Positions 39,361 through 43,282 of a stretch of DNA of 43,282 nt are shown here, piece by piece (within the stretch, counting starts at the first letter, position 1; each line of letters starts with the position of its first letter). The notes below the pieces were generated by a model. That model was not told where the DNA came from. It did no database searches and was given only the letters and a program-made list of their open reading frames with translations. Made by a program: the position numbers and the translations under genes. The stretch comes from Alphaproteobacteria bacterium (GTDB lineage Bacteria > Pseudomonadota > Alphaproteobacteria > Rhizobiales > Xanthobacteraceae): positions 1 to 43,282 of the forward strand of contig JAPLPD010000169.1 of NCBI GenBank assembly GCA_026400395.1, read 5' to 3'.

Positions 39361-39806
39361 CGCCCCAGCCGCTCCAGTTCCGGGAACGGCTGATAGGCCG
39401 CGTCCTTGCACGCTTCGCGCGCGGCATCCGCGATGCGGTCGAGCCGCCCATCGCGGAAGATCACCAGGCTGTCCTTGCTCGGCGCGTATTGTCCGTCGCT
39501 CTTACGCGCGGTGTAGCGCAGGCACGCCGTATAGCGCTCAACGCTGTCGAACGTCCGCAGTGCCGGCTCTGAAAGAAACGCATCGCGCACGCCGGTCGGA
39601 TTGTTGAGATAGGTGTGCATGAAGGCGACGACGTCGGCCTTGTAGGTCGGCCCCGGCGGCTTGGTGTTGATTTCACGGGACAGGTCGCGCGCGGCCTTCC
39701 ATTCGCTGCTGCAGCCAAACAAGGCGAACGAAAACGACAGCACGAGCACGCGCGAGACTTTCGCCTGGAGTTTTCCTGGGGTCACGGGCAACGTCTGATC
39801 TCGCAA
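39357..39806 (-). CDS. Probable lipoprotein of unknown function
   Basis: 149 residues. The N-terminus leads to VLVLSFSFALFGCSSEWKAA, where Cys is in a lipobox (L-F-G-C), so lipid attachment is expected. The start is somewhat far from the Cys and an internal start may be used. The mature part has two more cysteines (YTACLRYT and REACKDAAYQ) likely to form a disulfide. It ends in PFPELERLGR. No family recognised. Confidence 0.65.
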   Translation of the reverse strand: MRDQTLPVTPGKLQAKVSRVLVLSFSFALFGCSSEWKAARDLSREINTKPPGPTYKADVVAFMHTYLNNPTGVRDAFLSEPALRTFDSVERYTACLRYTARKSDGQYAPSKDSLVIFRDGRLDRIADAAREACKDAAYQPFPELERLGR

Positions 39807-39955
39807 AATCGTCGCGCACCAACTCTAGTCGATTCTGCCCCCGCCGGCATTCTATGTGCCACAGTCACAGCACACACGACAAATCTCCGCCGCAACGGAT
39901 AAGATCGCGGCATCCGCAAAGGGCGCAGACCCAAACCGCGGGACGGGAGGATACC

Positions 39956-40945
39956 ATGAGGCGTCTGGATAGCGGAGCTGTCCACAAAACGTTGCGCGCG
40001 GTTTATGCCGCGTTCGCCATGCTCGCCGCGACAGCGGCCCTGCCTTCCCTGGCTTGCGCGGAGACATTGCGCGTCGGCAAAGCCGGCCGCGAGGCATTCT
40101 CCTTCGTCCCGGTCGACGTCGGCGTGCAGGCCGGGATTTTCAAGAAACACGGGCTCGACATCGAGATTTCCAACTTCGGCGGCGAAGCCCGGTTGCAACA
40201 AGGCATGGCGGCCGACAGCGTTGATATCGCACTCAGTTCCGGCCCCGGCCTCGCCTTCATCGTCAAGGGTTCGCCGATCAAGGGAATCGCGGCGATGGCC
40301 GGCCCGCCGCTGCTGTTCGCGCTGATGGTGCGCGCCGACGATACGGTAAAGACCGCCGACGATCTGAAGGGCCGCAAGGTCGGCGTCTCCACGGTCGGAT
40401 CGGTGACAAGCTGGATCGTCAGCGAGGTGTCGCGGCAAAAGGGCTGGGGAATCGACGGCATCGCCCAGGTCCCGATCGGCGACGACGCCTCACGGATCGC
40501 CGCCCTGCGCACCAGGGCGCTCGACGCCGCGATCGTCAATCTCGCCGTGGCTCTCAACTTCGTGCAACGGGGAGAGGGCCGCGTCCTGCTCCGCTTCAAC
40601 GATCTGCTAAAGGATTTCCACGTTCACGTCATCTTCGCCACCGACAAGGCCATTGCCGCAAGGCCCGAGTCGCTGCGCGCTTTCCTCAAAGGCTGGTTTG
40701 AGACCATCGCCTTCATGCGCGCCAACAAGGCGGAAACCGTCCGCATCGCCAAGGTCGTCATGGGCACCGACGAGCCGACGACGGCGGCCATTTACGACGA
40801 GTTGATGCCGATGTTTTCCGACACCGGACAATTCGAGCCCAAGGCCATGGCGGTGCTTAGCCGCTCTTTCGTCGAAATGAAGACATTGCCGAGCGAACCG
40901 GATATGAGCAAGCTCTACACCGAAACATTCCTTCCGAAACTCTAG
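39956..40945 (+). CDS. NMT1/THI5-like ABC transporter binding protein, exported
   Basis: 329 residues from the ATG at 39956 (GGGAGG 6 bases upstream), with a signal peptide ending at ALPSLACAE. Type II binding-protein elements include VPVDVGVQAGIFKKHGLDIE, FGGEARLQQGMAADSVDIAL, DDLKGRKVGVSTVGSVTSWI and GDDASRIAALRTRALDAAIV. It is of the nitrate/sulfonate/taurine/thiamine-precursor group; the ligand is unknown. No permease or ATPase gene is nearby. It is followed 11 bases later by a related gene without a signal peptide. Confidence 0.85.
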   Translation: MRRLDSGAVHKTLRAVYAAFAMLAATAALPSLACAETLRVGKAGREAFSFVPVDVGVQAGIFKKHGLDIEISNFGGEARLQQGMAADSVDIALSSGPGLAFIVKGSPIKGIAAMAGPPLLFALMVRADDTVKTADDLKGRKVGVSTVGSVTSWIVSEVSRQKGWGIDGIAQVPIGDDASRIAALRTRALDAAIVNLAVALNFVQRGEGRVLLRFNDLLKDFHVHVIFATDKAIAARPESLRAFLKGWFETIAFMRANKAETVRIAKVVMGTDEPTTAAIYDELMPMFSDTGQFEPKAMAVLSRSFVEMKTLPSEPDMSKLYTETFLPKL

Positions 40946-40956
40946 AAGAGAAATTC

Positions 40957-41949
40957 ATGGCAAAGCTCAGGCTCACCGTCGCATGCGGCGCCTACGACAT
41001 CGTCAAGCCGCTGATGGAGGGCACGGTCGAGGCCGACGGGCTCGACCTTACCTTCCTCACCGACATGGGCCCGCGCGAGCGCCATTGGCGGATGGGCCGC
41101 AAGCACGAGTTCGACGTCTGCGAGGAGAACGTTGGCGCTTACTACATCATCCGCGACCAGGGCGAGCCGCTGACCGCGATCCCGGTGTTCATGCACCGCC
41201 GCTTCCGCCACGGCTTCGTGTTCATCAACACCGCATCCGGCATCAAGGAGCCCAAGGACCTGATCGGCAAGACCGTCGGCGGGACCAACTTCCAGCCGGC
41301 GGCCAACATCTGGATGCGCGGCATCCTGGAGGAGCACTACGGCGTTCCCCACCGGAGCATCACCTGGCTGGTCGACCGCAGCGAAGATGTCGCCTTCGAT
41401 CCGCCGCCGGGCCTGCGTATCGAGATGAAGACGTCGCCGAAGACCCTGCCGCAGATGCTCGCCGACGGCGATATCCCGGCGATGATCTCCCCCACCCTGC
41501 CCAAGCCTTTCGTGGAGGGCGATAAGCGCATCGGCCGGCTGTTCTTCGACTACAAGAATGTCGAGATCGACTTTTTCCGATCGACTGGCATCTTCCCGAT
41601 CATGCATGTGACAACGCTCAAGCAGGAGATCGCCGACAAGTATCCCTGGGTCGCAACCAACCTGACCAAGGCGTTCGAGGCATCGAAGCTGCTCGCCTAC
41701 CGCCGCATCGCCAATCCGCGCATGGCGCCGCTGGTGTTCGTGCGCACCGCGGTCGAAGAGCAGGAGCAGATTTTCGGGAAGGATCCGTGGGCGTATGGGC
41801 TCACCCCCGCCAACCGCAAGAACCTTGAAGCGGTGCAGCGCTACGCATACCAGCAGGGCCTGATCAAGAAAATCACGCCGCTCGACGAGCTGTTCGCCGA
41901 CACCGACCTCGGCGATGTCGGAAGTGCCGCAACCCCGGAGGAATTCTAG
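40957..41949 (+). CDS. 4,5-dihydroxyphthalate decarboxylase-like / NMT1-fold protein
   Basis: 330 residues, no signal peptide, so cytoplasmic. KLRLTVACGAYDIVKPLMEG, RERHWRMGRKHEFDVCEENV and PVFMHRRFRHGFVFINTASG, then KDLIGKTVGGTNFQPAANIW match the family that includes Pht5-type 4,5-dihydroxyphthalate decarboxylases as well as many proteins wrongly called ABC binding proteins. The lack of a signal supports an enzymatic role. The RBS AGAAGAGA lies before the ATG. It is almost certainly co-transcribed with the exported binding protein upstream. Confidence 0.82.
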   Translation: MAKLRLTVACGAYDIVKPLMEGTVEADGLDLTFLTDMGPRERHWRMGRKHEFDVCEENVGAYYIIRDQGEPLTAIPVFMHRRFRHGFVFINTASGIKEPKDLIGKTVGGTNFQPAANIWMRGILEEHYGVPHRSITWLVDRSEDVAFDPPPGLRIEMKTSPKTLPQMLADGDIPAMISPTLPKPFVEGDKRIGRLFFDYKNVEIDFFRSTGIFPIMHVTTLKQEIADKYPWVATNLTKAFEASKLLAYRRIANPRMAPLVFVRTAVEEQEQIFGKDPWAYGLTPANRKNLEAVQRYAYQQGLIKKITPLDELFADTDLGDVGSAATPEEF

Positions 41950-42002
41950 GACCGCGGGATGGCGCGGGTCGGACGGGCCAAGGAGGTCAGGCGCGGACCG
42001 TG

Positions 42003-42209
42003 TCAGTTATCCAACACCTCGACCGCAAACGCGAACAGCTTGGCCGGATCGCGCTCGCCCTCCGACGCCAGTTCGATGATCTTGAAGGCGAGGTCGCCGC
42101 GCTGCGGATTGTCCGGGTCGAGCTTGAGCCGATCGCAGGCCGCGTCGAATGCCTGGCTCATGCCCCGCAGCGTATCGCTGTCGAATTGCTTGATGTCGCG
42201 AAATGGCAT
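42003..42209 (-). CDS. Small hypothetical protein
   Basis: 68 residues from the ATG at 42207-42209: MPFRDIKQFDSDTLRGMSQA, then CDRLKLDPDNPQRGDLAFKI, IELASEGERDP. It is a compact helical protein without export signals. I recall near-identical short proteins in Bradyrhizobium annotated only as hypothetical. The open frame upstream of the chosen start is low quality. Confidence 0.7.
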   Translation of the reverse strand: MPFRDIKQFDSDTLRGMSQAFDAACDRLKLDPDNPQRGDLAFKIIELASEGERDPAKLFAFAVEVLDN

Positions 42210-42533
42210 GGCCGTTCCCAAGGCAACCGTAAGGTGGACACGAATCGACCCCCCCCAAAACCTCATTGTCCGGGAATAACACGGTCTTCCCCGTTCTTGC
42301 GGAATCGGTTCAGGTGCCGCCACAAGCGGGGAATGGTGATGCTCAAATTGTATCGAAACTTCGTGCGGTTCTTTGCCGACTGTCTTGAAGCCTTGCGCGA
42401 CGACCCCGCGGATCGGCGCGACCCGCATCGGCAAGCCTCACGAAACTCGCCTGTTAAGACGGGCTAGAGCGAGCCGTCGTGCAAGCATGGTTTGCTGCGA
42501 AACACCGATCGCGATGCAGCCGACGCGCTGGCT
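42210..42533. other. 324-bp gap with one weak small ORF
   Basis: A short plus-strand ORF at 42333-42467 is the only candidate. The rest shows no gene, hairpin or repeat I can name, apart from a six-C run at 42250-42256. Confidence 0.5.
42333..42467 (+). CDS. Candidate 44-residue small protein
   Basis: Reads MVMLKLYRNFVRFFADCLEA followed by LRDDPADRRD and a short polar tail. The first 25 residues form an amphipathic helix rich in aromatic residues, and a GCGGGGA sits before the ATG. Nothing else supports it as a gene, so confidence is low. Confidence 0.3.
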   Translation: MVMLKLYRNFVRFFADCLEALRDDPADRRDPHRQASRNSPVKTG

Positions 42534-43178
42534 TTAAAGCTGCTTCGCCAGAGCATCGAGAGCTTGGGACAAGCCCCGAAATGACATGCCGATCGAAATC
42601 TCCCGATCGAGCCCATCTTTCGAACTGATCTTGCCCGCCGTTGTCAGCGAACGCCAGCGCTTGATCTGATCCGGCGACAAAACCGTATCTGCAATGCAAC
42701 CACCCGGAAGACATTTTTTCCAAACCAATTCGACCACGCCGGCCTCCGGACCCTCAACGGTAATGCGCGGCGTGCTTGGGAAGGAGACATTGACCGGAAG
42801 CAAAATTGTCAGACGCAGAGGGTCGGACTTGTTCAGCCGGCCAATTGCGATTTCGGCGACCGGTGAATTTTGTCCCTGCACCTGGATCGATTGCGCAATC
42901 TCACAGATTCGGACAGTCTCACCGCCAACGGCCTGCTTCTGGCATCGCTCAACCCAGTCACCAAAGGTTGCTGTGGTGCTGCCTGGCTCGCTGTCCACCG
43001 TCGGCAGCGAACTGCCGGAAGGCGCGGCTGCCTGTGTTGTCTGCGGCTTCGTCACCTGAGGCTTTACGACTTGCGGCGCCGTCCCCCTCAAGTTATTGGC
43101 CGGATTTTCCTGCGGCTTCGGTGCCTGCGCAAAAGCAGAACCACCGGCGGCGCAACCCATCGCGGCAACCACGAGCAT
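42534..43178 (-). CDS. Invasion-associated locus B (IalB) family protein, probably 5' truncated
   Basis: 214 residues from the ATG at 43176-43178. A signal-like start (MLVVAAMGCAAGGSAFAQA) leads to a Pro/Gln/Thr-rich linker, then the IalB domain: TFGDWVERCQ, GETVRICEIAQSIQVQGQNS and LVWKKCLPGGCIADTVLSPD, with four domain cysteines. IalB-type proteins are periplasmic or outer-membrane associated and linked to host-cell entry in Bartonella; in soil bacteria their role is unclear. The reading frame runs upstream of the ATG as AAWTGIS, looking like the rest of a signal helix, and then enters the 23-bp repeats and stops. The gene's true start was probably lost. Confidence 0.82.
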   Translation of the reverse strand: MLVVAAMGCAAGGSAFAQAPKPQENPANNLRGTAPQVVKPQVTKPQTTQAAAPSGSSLPTVDSEPGSTTATFGDWVERCQKQAVGGETVRICEIAQSIQVQGQNSPVAEIAIGRLNKSDPLRLTILLPVNVSFPSTPRITVEGPEAGVVELVWKKCLPGGCIADTVLSPDQIKRWRSLTTAGKISSKDGLDREISIGMSFRGLSQALDALAKQL

Positions 43179-43197
43179 GCTGATTCCTGTCCAAGCC

Positions 43198-43282
43198 GCC
43201 CACCGTTACGAGATGATGTCGCCCGCCGTAACGGAATGATGTCGCCCACCATTACGAGAGGAGGCCGCCCACCGGCACGGGA
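43198..43282. repeat. 23-bp tandem repeats, likely the end of an insertion sequence
   Basis: Units start at 43198, 43221, 43244 and 43267, each beginning GCCCACC or GCCCGCC; the last is cut by the window edge. Units 1 and 2 share ATGATGTC at their ends. Multiple near-identical terminal repeats of about 20 bp with G-T-G-G-G-C-G cores are typical of IS21-type element ends, as I recall them. There are no spacers, so it is not CRISPR. Confidence 0.65.

Noticed and set aside
43198-43282. CRISPR-like repeats
   Set aside because: Units are directly adjacent with no spacers and vary between copies.

Overview
The window looks like a chromosomal segment of a high-GC alphaproteobacterium of the Rhizobiales, probably near Bradyrhizobium, Rhodopseudomonas or Xanthobacteraceae. 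The pointers are a Bug/TctC binding protein, a Tat-exported beta-helix repeat protein, an IalB-type protein, several small proteins that look restricted to this order, and dense GC-rich coding with shadow ORFs. No rRNA, tRNA, phage or CRISPR array is visible. Both ends lie in mobile DNA: the first 139 bases look like the end of an IS630-type element, with the first 12 codons of its transposase, and the last 85 bases are 23-bp tandem repeats resembling the end of an insertion sequence.

Layout. 263-3281 (minus): sugar-isomerase-like TIM barrel, Bug binding protein and a split ThDP-dependent decarboxylase. 3343-5260 (minus): Tat beta-helix protein and PilZ protein. 5354-7638 (minus): MeaB GTPase, small membrane protein, asparaginase II. 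7703-8500 (plus): DUF3750-like protein. 8502-13660 (minus): a tight five-gene run with M20 peptidase, spermidine-synthase fold, old yellow enzyme, M20 amidohydrolase and DMT transporter. 13738-15459: small hypothetical and an enolase-superfamily enzyme. 15653-16417 (plus): cspA with a long leader and a small companion gene. 16660-21805 (minus): livGFKHM-type ABC transporter plus ridA. 21995-25340 (minus): glycine-rich small protein, then an ECF sigma factor, a membrane anti-sigma factor and a subtilase.

Further right: 25474-29218 (plus) has a UraD-UraH fusion, GST, MFS transporter and metallo-beta-lactamase-fold protein. 29275-32011 (minus) holds small genes including a BrnA-like antitoxin and a ferritin-like protein. 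32468-35337 (minus) holds a hypothetical protein, an HpaI-type aldolase and an HpaH-type hydratase with a small membrane gene between these last two. 35471-36079 is a secreted DUF1080 protein. A 769-bp stretch without a convincing gene (36448-37216) precedes dihydropyrimidinase. The right end has two NMT1-like binding proteins and a 5'-truncated-looking ialB.

The common theme is uptake and breakdown of small nitrogenous or acidic compounds: hydantoin/dihydropyrimidine ring opening (37217), N-carbamoyl hydrolysis (9350), ureide steps of urate breakdown (25474), asparaginase, amino-acid-type ABC uptake and RidA, and the tail of homoprotocatechuate meta-cleavage. The strongest candidate for something undescribed is the sigma/anti-sigma/subtilase operon at 22442-25340: the outer domain of the anti-sigma factor resembles a subtilase propeptide, suggesting it is a docking partner, inhibitor or substrate of the adjacent protease. 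All family calls come from reading sequence; no database search was run.
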